Shown: positions 18,352 through 27,439 of the stretch, piece by piece
Numbering within the stretch: the first letter of the stretch is position 1
How the letters are laid out: the number at the start of each line of letters is the position of its first letter
Program-made: the position numbers and the translations under genes
Notes under the pieces: generated by a model
What the model saw: only the letters and a program-made list of their open reading frames with translations
Databases searched by the model: none
What the model was told of the DNA's origin: nothing
From: Roseibium algicola
Lineage (GTDB): Bacteria; Pseudomonadota; Alphaproteobacteria; Rhizobiales; Stappiaceae
Assembly: GCF_001999245.1 (NCBI RefSeq)
Contig: NZ_CP019630.1
Coordinates: forward strand, 2,844,501 to 2,908,500
Reading direction: 5' to 3'
DNA length: 64,000 nt

Positions 18352-19197
18352 CTAGTCCAGTCTGACCGCTTCGATCCTGCCTTCCAGCATATGCGGCAGG
18401 TAAAGGACGTCATCGTGGGCGGAAATATCGGCAAGGCCGGCTGGTTCGCTCATGATCTCGTTCGATTTACCGTCAGCATCAATCTTGAAGACCTTGCCGT
18501 TGATCCAGTCGTTGAGGACGAGCTTGCCGTTCAGCCGTGCGATGCCATCGATGTTGCCGATGTCCCGCGCCGCGACGCTGATAGCCTTGGTGGCAGGATC
18601 AATGGCAAGCAGGCTGCCGGGTGCTTCAGTGATGAAATCGTTCTTGAGGCCCTTGCCCCAGGCGCCGACAAGCAGGCGGCCGTTGTCCCAGTAAAGGCCA
18701 TTGGGGTGATTGAGCTCAGGGCTTTCCAGCCATTTTTCAAAAGTGCCATCTGCGTAACGCCAGATGGTGTTCGTCATCATGTCGGAAACGAAGATTTCGT
18801 CGCCGCTGGTGGTCACATCGTTCAGGAAAACCGAGCCTTCTGCAGGCAATGACTGCAGCAATTTGCCGGTCTGGGCGTCGACAACGCGCAAACTGGTGAG
18901 ATCGGCCGCGAAGACCTTGCCGTTCATCAGCGCCAGTCCCTTGGGAGCGTCCATTCCGGTTGCCCATTTGGCATCTATGATTTTCCCGTCCGTGGACAGA
19001 AGCGCCAGATGGCCGTTGCCGTCGACCGCATTCGGCGCGCCTTCCATGACACTGACGATGAGCCGGTTGGCCGCAGCGTCAAAGGCTACGGATTCAGGCA
19101 TGTCGAAGCCGTCTGTTGACCAGAGTGAACCGGCTGATGAGGGGAGCGTTGAAAGGCCGAACAGCAGCGCTGCGGCCAGGGGTTTGAAGGTCTGCAT
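18352..19197 (-). CDS. Exported SMP-30/NHL-like beta-propeller protein
   Basis: 281 residues with a signal peptide (MQTFKPLAAALLFGLSTLPS) cut near SSA-GS. The mature chain has six-blade-propeller repeats such as GFDMPESVAFDAAANRLIVS, GMDAPKGLALMNGKVFAADL and LNHPNGLYWDNGRLLVGAWG. These are typical of SMP-30/gluconolactonase-like folds that hydrolyse lactones or just bind ligands. The start has AAAGGA ahead of it. It is divergent from an XRE regulator, which may control it. Confidence 0.75.
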   Translation of the reverse strand: MQTFKPLAAALLFGLSTLPSSAGSLWSTDGFDMPESVAFDAAANRLIVSVMEGAPNAVDGNGHLALLSTDGKIIDAKWATGMDAPKGLALMNGKVFAADLTSLRVVDAQTGKLLQSLPAEGSVFLNDVTTSGDEIFVSDMMTNTIWRYADGTFEKWLESPELNHPNGLYWDNGRLLVGAWGKGLKNDFITEAPGSLLAIDPATKAISVAARDIGNIDGIARLNGKLVLNDWINGKVFKIDADGKSNEIMSEPAGLADISAHDDVLYLPHMLEGRIEAVRLD

Positions 19198-19272
19198 GGG
19201 AAGTCCTTTCGCAAAGTTGAACTGGATCTCTCCTGCAGAAGGCGAACTTTTCTTGCAATTGATGATGATCTG

Positions 19273-19289
19273 GTATCAAAAAACGATAC
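19273..19289. promoter_or_regulatory. Small inverted repeat in divergent gap
   Basis: GTATC (19273-19277), seven bases AAAAAAC, GATAC (19285-19289). It lies 29 bases before the XRE regulator start and may be its binding site. Short enough to be chance. Confidence 0.3.
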
Positions 19290-19317
19290 TCAAACTGTCG
19301 AATTCGGGATCAGGAAT

Positions 19318-20058
19318 ATGCGCGGTGATACCTTCAAGATCTTGCAGGGCGTGCTGAAGGCACGTGGCATGACCTATGCGGATCTCGCAAGCCGGATGGA
19401 AATATCGGAGCCGACGGTCAAGCGGATCTTCGCCGGGCACGATTGCAAGCTAAGCCGGTTGCTGGAGATCTGCGAAATTCTGGAGGTGCCGCTGGCGGAC
19501 GTATTGCACCGGGCAGAGCGGAATTCGGAAGAGGCAAGCGTCTTGCCGGTGGCAACGGAAGCGCGCCTCGCTGCGGATCCGTCGCTGTTCTACCTCTTCA
19601 TCCTGCTGCGTGAGCCGATCCCGCAACAGGAAATCGAGCGCCGTTTTGATCTCTCGGGAGAGGACATGTTCCGACTGGGCCGGGTGCTGGAGGCGCTGGG
19701 GCTGGCAGAAGTGCATCCAGGCAACCGCATCAAGATTACGCGCAAGGAGCCCTTCAGGTTCCGTCCGGACGGGCCGCTGATCCCGCTGCTGAAGGAAATC
19801 AACATGCGCTTTCTAGGGCAGGTGATAGCCAATCCGGGTGGCAACCAGTCCCTGTTCTTCACGCTCTCCCGCCGCATGCTGCCGGACACGGGGGCGTTCA
19901 TCCTGCGTGAGATCGAAACCCTGAAGGAGACCATCGCCGAGCTGGCCCGTCAGGACCAGCTGGTCTCGCGCGAGGAAGACCTGACCACCTTCAAGCTGAC
20001 CGGAGCCTTCGCCCCCGTTTCCTTTCCGGACATTCTGACGATCGAACCGGGCCGGTGA
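19318..20058 (+). CDS. XRE-family helix-turn-helix regulator
   Basis: 246 residues. Residues 5-65 form an XRE/Cro-like helix-turn-helix (LQGVLKARGMTYADLASRME, then EPTVKRIFAG and LLEICEILEVPLADVL). The remaining 180 residues are a helical and mixed domain of unknown ligand, with LFYLFILLREPIPQQEIERR resembling a second winged helix. It is divergent from the SMP-30-like gene and converges, six bases away, on the CYTH-CHAD gene. Confidence 0.8.
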   Translation: MRGDTFKILQGVLKARGMTYADLASRMEISEPTVKRIFAGHDCKLSRLLEICEILEVPLADVLHRAERNSEEASVLPVATEARLAADPSLFYLFILLREPIPQQEIERRFDLSGEDMFRLGRVLEALGLAEVHPGNRIKITRKEPFRFRPDGPLIPLLKEINMRFLGQVIANPGGNQSLFFTLSRRMLPDTGAFILREIETLKETIAELARQDQLVSREEDLTTFKLTGAFAPVSFPDILTIEPGR

Positions 20059-20064
20059 TAAGCG

Positions 20065-21630
20065 TCAGGTCCAGAATTTCGGTGTTTCCCGGGTTGCTTG
20101 CCAATACCCTTTGGCGTGCTGCCACATGGCCTGGCACTGGGCCTCGTGCCAGCCGATGACAAAACCGATGGCCTGGTTGGTTGCCAGGGCATTTGCCCCG
20201 CTGACCTTGCATTTCACCGGCAGTTGTTCGGCCATGGCGACATCGTTGAGATAGCCGAAGATATCCTGCAGCTTCTTCATCCGCTTCAGGAAGGGCTTCA
20301 CGGTGTCTTTCGGATAGAGGCAGCCGAAAAATTCGATGCCGTAGCGCATCTTCTTCATCGCCTTGCGCATTTCGTGGCGTTCGGGAACGGTAAGTTCTTC
20401 CAGTCGCTTGCCGTATTTCAGAACCTTCTTCCACTGCTTGGCAAGAGCTTCGCCGGCGTGAGTCTCCACGGGTTGGGCCAGAAGCTGCGTCTGGCCGAAG
20501 TTTTCCGGGTCCAGCCAGCCGCGCCCTTCCGTGTAGGCTGCAAGGTCGAGCAGGAAACCGTTGACCTCTTCCGATTTCAGGTGATCCGTCAGTGTGGTGC
20601 GGGTGTTTTCGTCCCGGAGGGCATTGAGATTTCCCAGAAGAGCGTCAAAGGACAGGGTTCCGGGCGCCTTGTCGACCAGGGGCATAACGATCTCATCTAC
20701 CAGGACGTCGAGATCCCGCAGGGAACCGGCTTCGGTGGCAATGACCTTCGCCGTCCTGTCGAGCGGTGCCATGGTCGCCGGGTTCAGGATTGGCCGGAAC
20801 AGGCGAAACGCACTGCGCAGGCGGCGCAGGCCCACCCGTAGCTGATGCGGGCCTTCCGGATCGTCCGACGACAGGACTGCAAGCCGGTTTTCGGAAATCT
20901 GGGTCAGGCAAGAACGCAGCACGTCGCGAAAGGCGTGCTCGGTGGTGATGCCGCTGTCGAAGGAAACATTCTCGGCAAAATAGGGTGCCCGTTCCGCAGG
21001 CGCGGTACCCTCGGCAAAACGGTACCCGCGCTCGGCCTTGCTATAGGGCGAAAAGCGGAAGGGGATGTCCTTCAAAAGAGCCTTGGCCGCCTCGAAAAGG
21101 GCAAGGCTGGGACCAGACTTCAGTTCCATTTCGAGTTCGGTCAGCGGCTGGCTGCCGCTGCCGGCCAGAATATTGCCGCTGTCGAAGGCGAGTTCGATGA
21201 AGGTGCCGTCACTGTCCCGGGTCAGATTGCGCACGGTGCGCTTCATCACCGTTTCAAAGCACTCCGACAGGGGGGCATCGCCGATGATTTCCAGAAGACG
21301 GTCGTGGACGGCGGGGTCTTCGATGACGGAAAAGTCGAGCGCACGGCCCTTGACCGGATGTTCGGCTTCCACCGGCGAGGACAGGCCGCCCATGACGCCC
21401 GTGCCGAGCTTGACGGTCTGAACCCAGCTGTTGCCGGACTTGCGTACGCGAAGGGAAATCCTGGCCTTGCGAAGCGCCTGGTCCGGCGTGTCGAAATAGA
21501 TCGACTGCAACGTCTTGTTCACGGCGCGGCTGGCAGTGAATCCGTCTATGGAACCGGCGCGTTTCAAAGCGTCCTGTGCCGTCGTTTCCAGCTCGAGCTT
21601 AAGCTCGATTTCACGTCCTGATTTGCTCAT
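20065..21630 (-). CDS. CYTH and CHAD domain protein, probable inorganic triphosphatase
   Basis: 521 residues. The N-terminal CYTH domain (1 to about 200) opens with EIELKLEL, the metal- and triphosphate-binding EXEXK signature. The C-terminal CHAD domain (about 220-510) is helical and rich in basic residues and histidines (GPHQLRVGLRRLRSAFRLFR, RHEMRKAMKKMRYGIEFF). CHAD binds polyphosphate. E. coli YgiF has the same layout and hydrolyses inorganic triphosphate. A polyphosphate-linked role is therefore likely. Confidence 0.85.
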   Translation of the reverse strand: MSKSGREIELKLELETTAQDALKRAGSIDGFTASRAVNKTLQSIYFDTPDQALRKARISLRVRKSGNSWVQTVKLGTGVMGGLSSPVEAEHPVKGRALDFSVIEDPAVHDRLLEIIGDAPLSECFETVMKRTVRNLTRDSDGTFIELAFDSGNILAGSGSQPLTELEMELKSGPSLALFEAAKALLKDIPFRFSPYSKAERGYRFAEGTAPAERAPYFAENVSFDSGITTEHAFRDVLRSCLTQISENRLAVLSSDDPEGPHQLRVGLRRLRSAFRLFRPILNPATMAPLDRTAKVIATEAGSLRDLDVLVDEIVMPLVDKAPGTLSFDALLGNLNALRDENTRTTLTDHLKSEEVNGFLLDLAAYTEGRGWLDPENFGQTQLLAQPVETHAGEALAKQWKKVLKYGKRLEELTVPERHEMRKAMKKMRYGIEFFGCLYPKDTVKPFLKRMKKLQDIFGYLNDVAMAEQLPVKCKVSGANALATNQAIGFVIGWHEAQCQAMWQHAKGYWQATRETPKFWT

Positions 21631-21717
21631 GCTGAATTTCTAGCCAAGCCATTTCTGCTTGTCCAGAAAAAGCGCACAATTTGCGCCTTTGTTTGCAGGC
21701 TAACAAATTCGCCCGCC

Positions 21718-21738
21718 GAAAGGCGCTGGGCGCCTTTC
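21718..21738 (+). terminator. Stem-loop between CYTH-CHAD and cupin genes
   Basis: GAAAGGCGC, loop TGG, GCGCCTTTC: nine perfect pairs followed on the plus strand by TTTC. Both flanking genes are on the minus strand; it follows the cupin gene end, so it may end that transcript although the T-run is on the other strand. Confidence 0.45.
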
Positions 21739-21774
21739 TTTCAAGAGCTCATTCGGGAACGCGAGCCCGATATT

Positions 21775-22269
21775 TTAGCCGAAAAGTTTCTTCCCGACGC
21801 CTTTCAATCTCTCAAGGATGCGGGACTGATAATGCAGATACCAGGGAACCGGCTTCTGATTGAACGCAAGCTTGCGGATGTAGGTCGGCACTTCCCAAAC
21901 GGCGGAGGTGCCTGCCGGAAAGAACAGGGTCACGCCGGGCTTGCCTTCATAGACATGGCCGGCATCGTCGGTGATCCGGACTCCGCCTTCCAGAAACATG
22001 ACCGACTCATCCCAGCCGTAGTGCCAGCGGAACTTGCCGGCAGTGCAGGACCAGTGGCAGGCATCGCCCCAGCCGAACTTGTGCCTGGCCAGCACGGCGC
22101 ACATGGCTTTCGGGTCGCCTTCAAGCACCCATTCGGGTCGGATCGGCGCTGGCATCAACTGTGATTTGTCAACGAAGGACTGTGTGAAAGCCTGCCCGTG
22201 CCGAGCGGCTTCGTTCACAGCAGAAGTTTTCGTGCGTTTCGCCTCTTGAAGGCCGCCAGCCAGTGTCAT
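21775..22269 (-). CDS. Cupin-domain protein
   Basis: 164 residues, ATG at 22269 with GGGAG ten bases upstream. The barrel motif appears as FRWHYGWDESVMFLEGGVRI and then KPGVTLFFPAGTSAVWEVP, as in the small cupins related to (S)-ureidoglycine aminohydrolase-type DUF861. In such proteins the barrel binds a metal or small ligand; enzyme activity is not predictable. It is separated from the CYTH-CHAD gene by about 140 bases containing a stem-loop. Confidence 0.7.
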   Translation of the reverse strand: MTLAGGLQEAKRTKTSAVNEAARHGQAFTQSFVDKSQLMPAPIRPEWVLEGDPKAMCAVLARHKFGWGDACHWSCTAGKFRWHYGWDESVMFLEGGVRITDDAGHVYEGKPGVTLFFPAGTSAVWEVPTYIRKLAFNQKPVPWYLHYQSRILERLKGVGKKLFG

Positions 22270-22525
22270 CCGTTTCTCCCAAACTTGTCTGACTGTCCAC
22301 TTGCGCGAGCAGCAGTTGCAAACAGCTTAAATATGCGCCGGATTTCACCCTCTGAGGCTGTGTGGCAGGCGAATTCGCAGCCCAGGGTTAAGGGAGCGTA
22401 AAGGGAGAAGCTCAAATTCGATCAAATTCGGCGCCCGCCGCACTTGCTGGCGGAAAGCTGCGGCGCGCTGGAACCGCTTGCATCGGACAAGGCCCCATGA
22501 TAGGCACCCAATCCGATACCGGATT

Positions 22526-22610
22526 GCCCCCCTGGCGGAACTGGTAGACGCGCCGGATTCAAAATCCGGTTCCTTCGGGAGTGCCGGTTCGATTCCGGCG
22601 GGGGGCACCA
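22526..22610 (+). tRNA. tRNA-Leu (anticodon CAA)
   Basis: 85 bases with CCA encoded. Acceptor stem GCCCCCC pairs with GGGGGGC. The anticodon stem CCGGA/TCCGG encloses TTCAAAA, giving anticodon CAA. A long variable arm (TTCCTTCGGGAG) and a T-arm GCCGG-TTCGATT-CCGGC follow, as expected of a class II tRNA-Leu. No integrated element lies at its 3' end in this window. Confidence 0.95.
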
Positions 22611-22686
22611 TCTCCAGCGGTTTGAATTGCTGCAGGAATGCGCCGGAGTGGTTCGAGGCTTGCCTCCCACCCGCACAGGTAACCAG

Positions 22687-23364
22687 CTACTTCAGCGTCA
22701 CCGTGTCGAAGGCCAGGGAAGCGCTGGTCTGGTAGATGTCTTCCACTTTCTTGATGCGGCCCTGACGCGGGTGGCCGATTGCAATACCGACGATGCCTCT
22801 CTGGCTGTCGGGCTTTGCCAGCGCGACCAGCCGCACGAGGAGCTGGTCACCTTCCTTGTTGATGAAGTTGCCGACGATTTCGGATGCAGGCAGATCGCCC
22901 AGTGTGATCTGGCGGCGGATATTCAGGCGTGTATCGTCTGTGGTGCCGAGCTGTTTCAAGAGCTCGATGGCAATATAGTCGCCCACCTCGAGGCGCTTTT
23001 GCGGATCATCGGTCTTCATGGTGTAGGTGACGATCTGCAGGGACGAATAGATGCGTTTGGTTTCGTCGTCGGTGGTGAAGAAGATCTTGATCGGACCGCC
23101 GCCGGCCGGTTTCGCCTGGGCCAGAATTTGCTGTGCCTCGCGCCGGGGTGCGGCAAGGCTGAACGGGACGGGGACCTCGACATCGTGTTTTGCGCCGAAC
23201 GCCGCATCCACCGTGTAGATCGTCGACAGGGTTACGTCCTGTGCTTCAAAAGGCGTCAGCTTGACCGATCCTTCCAGCTCGACCTGCTGGGCAACTGCCG
23301 CAGCTGGCGCGCTCATCGCGAGAACCAGTGCCAGCCTGGAGATGCGTGAGGCCGTTCCGTTCAT
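22687..23364 (-). CDS. Exported hypothetical protein
   Basis: 225 residues with a signal peptide (LALVLAMSAPAAAVAQ) in the first 26. The mature chain is mixed alpha/beta with no cysteines or catalytic motif I recognise. The segment LVRLVALAKPDSQRGIVGIA and the late VEDIYQTSASLAFDTVTL look like a compact globular fold. It lies just downstream of tRNA-Leu on the opposite strand. Function unknown. Confidence 0.65.
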   Translation of the reverse strand: MNGTASRISRLALVLAMSAPAAAVAQQVELEGSVKLTPFEAQDVTLSTIYTVDAAFGAKHDVEVPVPFSLAAPRREAQQILAQAKPAGGGPIKIFFTTDDETKRIYSSLQIVTYTMKTDDPQKRLEVGDYIAIELLKQLGTTDDTRLNIRRQITLGDLPASEIVGNFINKEGDQLLVRLVALAKPDSQRGIVGIAIGHPRQGRIKKVEDIYQTSASLAFDTVTLK

Positions 23365-23573
23365 GTCCCCCTCCCAACGTCGTGTGAAACCTGGCGAGGT
23401 TTCAATGCTACCAGATACGGGCGAAAAGTCTGCCTAGTGTCTTGATGCGCGTTTTTGAGGTGGCTTCACATCAGGCTGGGATCGTTTGTGCCGGTGGCTA
23501 CGCGACAACGTGCTGCTGGCGGTGCGCATTTCCCTAGGTGACTTTTTGCAGCGCAGCGGCTAAGGGAAGCGCC

Positions 23574-24152
23574 ATGATCAGACGCCTCTACGACTGGACC
23601 TTGTCCCTTGCCGCCGGACCGCGTGCGCCTGCCGCACTCGGCACCGTATCCTTTGTCGAAAGCTCGGTGTTTCCGATCCCGCCGGATATCCTGCTGATCC
23701 CGATGGTGATTGCCCGGCGCGAGAAAGCCTGGTGGTACGCGCTGCTGTGCACACTGACGTCGGTCGCCGGCGGTATCCTGGGATATCTGATCGGCCTGTT
23801 CCTGTTCGAACAGGTGGCGGTGCCGATCCTGACTTTCTACGGCAAAATGGGGTTCGTCGAAGAGTTCAAGGACATCTATCATCAGTATGGCTGGTGGTTC
23901 GTCTTTATCGCCGGGTTGACGCCGTTTCCCTACAAGGTGATCACCATTGCCTCCGGTGCGCTGGGGCTCAGCCTGCCGGTGTTCATTGCCGCGAGTATCG
24001 TTTCTCGGGGGATCCGGTTCTTTGTCGTCGCCGGATTGCTCTATCTGTTCGGCCCGCCGATCCGCGATTTCATTGAAAAGCGGCTTGGTCTCATGTTCAC
24101 CATATTTGTGGTGCTGCTGGTCGGCGGATTTGTTGTGCTTAGGTATATCTGA
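23574..24152 (+). CDS. YqaA-like membrane protein, VTT/DedA family
   Basis: 192 residues from the ATG at 23574 (MIRRLYDWTLSLAAG), preceded by AAGGGAAG. Re-entrant and membrane helices follow. Hallmarks are SFVESSVFPIPPDILLIPM and FIAGLTPFPYKVITIASGAL with the conserved G-x-T-P-x-P. DedA-type proteins are thought to move lipids or support membrane homeostasis. It is 15 bases upstream of dsbB in the same direction, an operon. Confidence 0.85.
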   Translation: MIRRLYDWTLSLAAGPRAPAALGTVSFVESSVFPIPPDILLIPMVIARREKAWWYALLCTLTSVAGGILGYLIGLFLFEQVAVPILTFYGKMGFVEEFKDIYHQYGWWFVFIAGLTPFPYKVITIASGALGLSLPVFIAASIVSRGIRFFVVAGLLYLFGPPIRDFIEKRLGLMFTIFVVLLVGGFVVLRYI

Positions 24153-24167
24153 CAATAAGAGGGTGAG

Positions 24168-24692
24168 ATGACAGCCGACCGGATTTCGCGCAATCTGACG
24201 GGGCTCTTGCTGGTGGGCGGCCTGGCGGCGATCGCGACCGCCTGGGGCTTTCAGCTGATTGGCGGCTATGTGCCCTGCAAGCTGTGCCTCGAGCAACGCA
24301 TTCCCTATTACGTCGGCCTTCCCCTGGCCTTGCTAGCGCTTTTCCTGATGCAGGCCAGGCGGACCGGGTTGGCGTTGGCTCTGCTTCTGGTCGTTGCGAC
24401 CGTGTTTGCCTATGGTTCCGGCCTCGGTATCTATCAGTCCGGCGCCGAGTGGCAGTTCTGGGACGGCCCGAGCGATTGCGGTGGCGGTACCTCGACACCA
24501 ACGTCTGCGGCCAACATGCTGCAGGCGTTGAAATCGACGCGCGTTGTCAGCTGCACCGAGGCTAGCTGGCGCATGTTCGGCCTGTCCTTTGCCGGCTGGA
24601 ACGCGGTTGCGTCCGGCGGGCTTGCCCTTCTGGCGCTTTTGGCCGCTTTCGGGTTGAAACGCCGTGGCAACACGGCCAGTGTAGGTGCATGA
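24168..24692 (+). CDS. dsbB: Disulfide bond formation protein DsbB
   Basis: 174 residues with four membrane helices. The first periplasmic cysteine pair is in YVPCKLCLEQR (quinone-reducing CxxC); the second pair is in the loop SDCGGG ... VVSCTEASW. DsbB re-oxidises DsbA and passes electrons to quinone. It follows yqaA by 15 bases and overlaps the next gene by four bases (ATGA). Confidence 0.92.
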   Translation: MTADRISRNLTGLLLVGGLAAIATAWGFQLIGGYVPCKLCLEQRIPYYVGLPLALLALFLMQARRTGLALALLLVVATVFAYGSGLGIYQSGAEWQFWDGPSDCGGGTSTPTSAANMLQALKSTRVVSCTEASWRMFGLSFAGWNAVASGGLALLALLAAFGLKRRGNTASVGA

Positions 24693-24955
24693 GCGAGAAC
24701 AAGCACCCGAAGGAAAAACTGCGCGATGAAGCGCTCCGCACACTCGACCGGGTGAATGCGGAGAGCGAGACCGTTGCCGGTTCAACCTTCGTCCGCATGG
24801 CCGACCGGGCAAAGGATCACCTGAGCGCCGCCGACAAGGACGAAGACGACCGGATCGAGGTTTGGGGCAGTCGGATCGGCCGAGGTCTCGGGCTTGTGTT
24901 CGCAATCGGACTGGCGATTTATCTACTGGTCACCTACGTACTGCCCAACACCTGA
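24689..24955 (+). CDS. Small single-pass membrane protein
   Basis: 88 residues, with a start overlapping the dsbB stop (ATGA), so probably translated with it. The first 60 residues are charged and helical; one membrane helix near 66-84 (GLGLVFAIGLAIYLLVTYVL) ends the chain. No known domain. The operon suggests an envelope role. Confidence 0.65.
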   Translation: MSENKHPKEKLRDEALRTLDRVNAESETVAGSTFVRMADRAKDHLSAADKDEDDRIEVWGSRIGRGLGLVFAIGLAIYLLVTYVLPNT

Positions 24956-24982
24956 ATGAACCGATCCGTCAAAGGAACCGAT

Positions 24983-25417
24983 ATGGCATCCGTCCGGCCG
25001 GTCAGCCACAGCAGCTGGACCGAACGCAAAGCACCTGACCTGGAAGACTTCGAGGCGATGGCGAGCGAGATCCTCTCCGGGCTTCCGGATGATCTTCTGC
25101 TGCGCTGTGGTCACCTGCAGATCAGCCTTGCGGACTATGCGCCCGACGACGTTCTGGATGAACTTCGCATCGAGGATCCGCACGACCTTCTGGGCCTGTT
25201 CGAAGGCCAGGGGCTGAGCGAAGGCGAAGAGACCGTGATGACCGGGCAGATGCCCAATCGCATCTGGCTCTTCCGCCGGCCGATCCTCGACTACTGGGCC
25301 GCGATGGACGAGACGCTGGGCGATGTGGTTGCCCATGTGCTGATCCACGAGATCGGGCATCATTTCGGCCTGTCCGACCAGGATATGGAGCGCATCGAGG
25401 CGGCAGCGGAACGCTAA
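24983..25417 (+). CDS. Metallopeptidase family protein (minimal HExxH, DUF1025-like)
   Basis: 144 residues from the ATG at 24983 (MASVRPVSHSSWTER), with AAAGGA six bases ahead; an in-frame ATG at 24956 lacks one. The C-terminal motif VLIHEIGHHFGLSD is the HExxHxxG zinc site of the small zincin-like family found next to many alphaproteobacterial housekeeping genes. Whether it is an active protease is unknown. A strong terminator follows. Confidence 0.82.
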   Translation: MASVRPVSHSSWTERKAPDLEDFEAMASEILSGLPDDLLLRCGHLQISLADYAPDDVLDELRIEDPHDLLGLFEGQGLSEGEETVMTGQMPNRIWLFRRPILDYWAAMDETLGDVVAHVLIHEIGHHFGLSDQDMERIEAAAER

Positions 25418-25434
25418 TTCTGACCCTTGCAACG

Positions 25435-25475
25435 AAAAAGGCCTCCCGCGTCTTGCGACACTCGGGAGGCCTTTT
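25435..25475. terminator. Bidirectional intrinsic terminator
   Basis: AAAAAGGCCTCCCG (25435-25448) pairs with CGGGAGGCCTTTT (25463-25475), giving a GC-rich stem bounded by A and T runs. It serves both the metallopeptidase gene and the convergent ppa gene. Confidence 0.9.
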
Positions 25476-25497
25476 GGTTTCGTCCGTTTGGAAGCGC

Positions 25498-26037
25498 TTA
25501 TTCAGCGGTTTCCTTCTGGGCGCGTGCGATCGATTCAACGATCAGCCGCTTTGCGGATTCGACACCTTCAACACCGGTGATCTTCACCCACTTGCCCGGC
25601 TCCAGATCCTTGTAGTGTTCAAAGAAATGCTTCACCTGGGCAACGGTGATTTCCGGAAGGTCGGTCACGTCGTTGATGTTGTCGTAGCGCTTGCTGAGCT
25701 TGTGGGACGGAACCGCGAGGATCTTTTCGTCCTGGCCGGATTCGTCTTCCATCAGCAGTACGCCGATCGGACGGCAGCTCATGATGGCGCCCGGAACGAT
25801 CGGGCGCTGGTTGACCACGATCACGTCGATCGGGTCGCCATCGCCACACAGGGTGTGGGGAACGAAGCCGTAGTTGCCCGGGTACCGCATCGGAGTGTAC
25901 AGGAAGCGGTCGACGTACATCGCACCGGCTTCTTTATCCATCTCGTATTTGATCGGCTCGCCGCCAACGGAGACCTCGATAATGACGTTGATGTCTTCCG
26001 GCGGATTCTTGCCAATCGGCACAGCGTCGATACGCAT
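25498..26037 (-). CDS. ppa: Inorganic pyrophosphatase, family I
   Basis: 179 residues, the usual length. Soluble family I enzyme that splits pyrophosphate to two phosphates and pulls biosynthesis forward. Family motifs are [14 protein letters not shown] and the metal-binding [10 protein letters not shown], with KYDN-like [13 protein letters not shown] later. It sits alone, facing the terminator at 25435-25475. Confidence 0.95.
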   Translation of the reverse strand: MRIDAVPIGKNPPEDINVIIEVSVGGEPIKYEMDKEAGAMYVDRFLYTPMRYPGNYGFVPHTLCGDGDPIDVIVVNQRPIVPGAIMSCRPIGVLLMEDESGQDEKILAVPSHKLSKRYDNINDVTDLPEITVAQVKHFFEHYKDLEPGKWVKITGVEGVESAKRLIVESIARAQKETAE

Positions 26038-26171
26038 TTAGGAAACTCCTGTTATTCGTTGCTGCGTCTATCGCAATCCCGCCGAAGAAGTTCAAGTCCT
26101 TTATTTTTGCATTGCACCTAATTGATTAACATGCGTCTATTCGCGCGGCAGGCTCTGGAGGAGATAGATTT

Positions 26172-26738
26172 ATGAAACGGCTTACTGTTTCCCTTTTGAT
26201 GCTCGGCGGATTGCTTGTGTCTCTGCAGGCCGCAGGGGCAGCGTCGATCGACAGTGCCTATACCAAGATCCTGCTGGACAGCTGCCCGCTGATCGAAGCC
26301 GGGGACGAGGAAGAAGGCACCTTCGGCGGTGCCTGGCAGTGCCCCGGCTACAAGGGAGCAGGCGTCTATGTTGCCGAGGGCGACCTGCGCATGTTCGTCT
26401 CCTTCGGTCCCGACGCCGCCAACGAGCCCGCGGCAGGCCAGACCCTGCCCAATTTCAACACGGTCAACGAAACGCTGGAATGGCGCCTCAGGGGCGGTGT
26501 TCCGTTTGCGACCATCCTGCGCTGGTTTCCGAGCCTCGATGAGGGGTCCAAGACCGGCAGCGTGCTGATCGTGACCCAGCTGCAGCCCGGCGGCGGCACC
26601 TGCCAGATTGCCCGGATCGATGCCCAGGCCAACAAGAACGCCAACGATTTGGCGCGCCAGGCCGCTGATACCATGGCCGGTTCTTTCGATTGCACGCAGC
26701 CGCCGCAGATCATCGGCAATCCCGGAATTCTCTATTAG
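26172..26738 (+). CDS. Exported hypothetical protein
   Basis: 188 residues with a signal peptide (MKRLTVSLLMLGGLLVSLQA) cut near AGA-AS. The mature chain has four cysteines (DSCPLI, WQCPGY, GTCQIA, FDCTQP), which may form two disulfides in the periplasm. The segment QCPGYKGAGVYVAEGDLRMF is reminiscent of small periplasmic proteins of Rhizobiales, but no family is recognised. ATG is preceded by GGAGGAG. It converges on a GNAT gene. Confidence 0.7.
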   Translation: MKRLTVSLLMLGGLLVSLQAAGAASIDSAYTKILLDSCPLIEAGDEEEGTFGGAWQCPGYKGAGVYVAEGDLRMFVSFGPDAANEPAAGQTLPNFNTVNETLEWRLRGGVPFATILRWFPSLDEGSKTGSVLIVTQLQPGGGTCQIARIDAQANKNANDLARQAADTMAGSFDCTQPPQIIGNPGILY

Positions 26739-26754
26739 GCTAGCGCCCTGTGGC

Positions 26755-27273
26755 TCAGGTGCTGATTTGCGGCCAGGCGTAGATGCTGAGCTCCAGCCTT
26801 CGGCCGCCGATCCTGTACCAGGACTTTGCCGCGAGCTTGCCACCGACGGCCTTGTAGAAAGCGCGCGCGGGCTCGTTGGCGCTCAATACCTGCACGGCGA
26901 CACCGGGCATGCTCTTCGCCGACAGCGTTTCCCGCACATTCTGGAAAAGGGCCCGGCCGAACCCGAGGCCCTGATATTCCGGCTTCAGATAAAGCTCGTA
27001 GATTTCGCCATCCATGCCGGTGTCCCTCAGCCGGCACGGCCCATAGGTCGCGTAACCGGCGGGAATTTCGGCGATGCTGAGGATCTTGATGTCGACACCC
27101 CTGGCAAGGGCACCGCGCCACCAGCTGCTGCCTCGGCGCGAAATCATCTTCTGAAGATCGACACCGTGCAAGACGCCGCGATAGGCGCCCAGCCAGGCTT
27201 CGCTATGGATGCCGGCGAGTGCCTCACAATCGGCGGTCCGGGCCGCGCGCAGATCTATCAGGTCGGTTGTCAT
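26755..27273 (-). CDS. GNAT family N-acetyltransferase
   Basis: 172 residues from the ATG at 27273 (MTTDLIDLRAARTADC); a TTG lies 21 bases upstream. Acetyl-CoA binding motif IYELYLKPEYQGLGFGRALF at about 95-115 and a C-terminal NEPARAFYKAVGGKLA. This is the generic GNAT fold; substrate unknown. It is separated from mvaA by about 165 bases on the same strand. Confidence 0.82.
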   Translation of the reverse strand: MTTDLIDLRAARTADCEALAGIHSEAWLGAYRGVLHGVDLQKMISRRGSSWWRGALARGVDIKILSIAEIPAGYATYGPCRLRDTGMDGEIYELYLKPEYQGLGFGRALFQNVRETLSAKSMPGVAVQVLSANEPARAFYKAVGGKLAAKSWYRIGGRRLELSIYAWPQIST

Positions 27274-27439
27274 GCTTTTAGAAAGATACAACAAGCAATC
27301 CGACGGAAAAGAGGCAATCGCGTCGTAGAAACGCCAATTATGCCGATTTCATTGCGTTCGGCATCCGGGAGTTGATCGGCCGGAGGGGCAACACGGTAAT
27401 AGTGCCGAGACCTCTCCGGTCGAACCTTGTCAAAAGGCC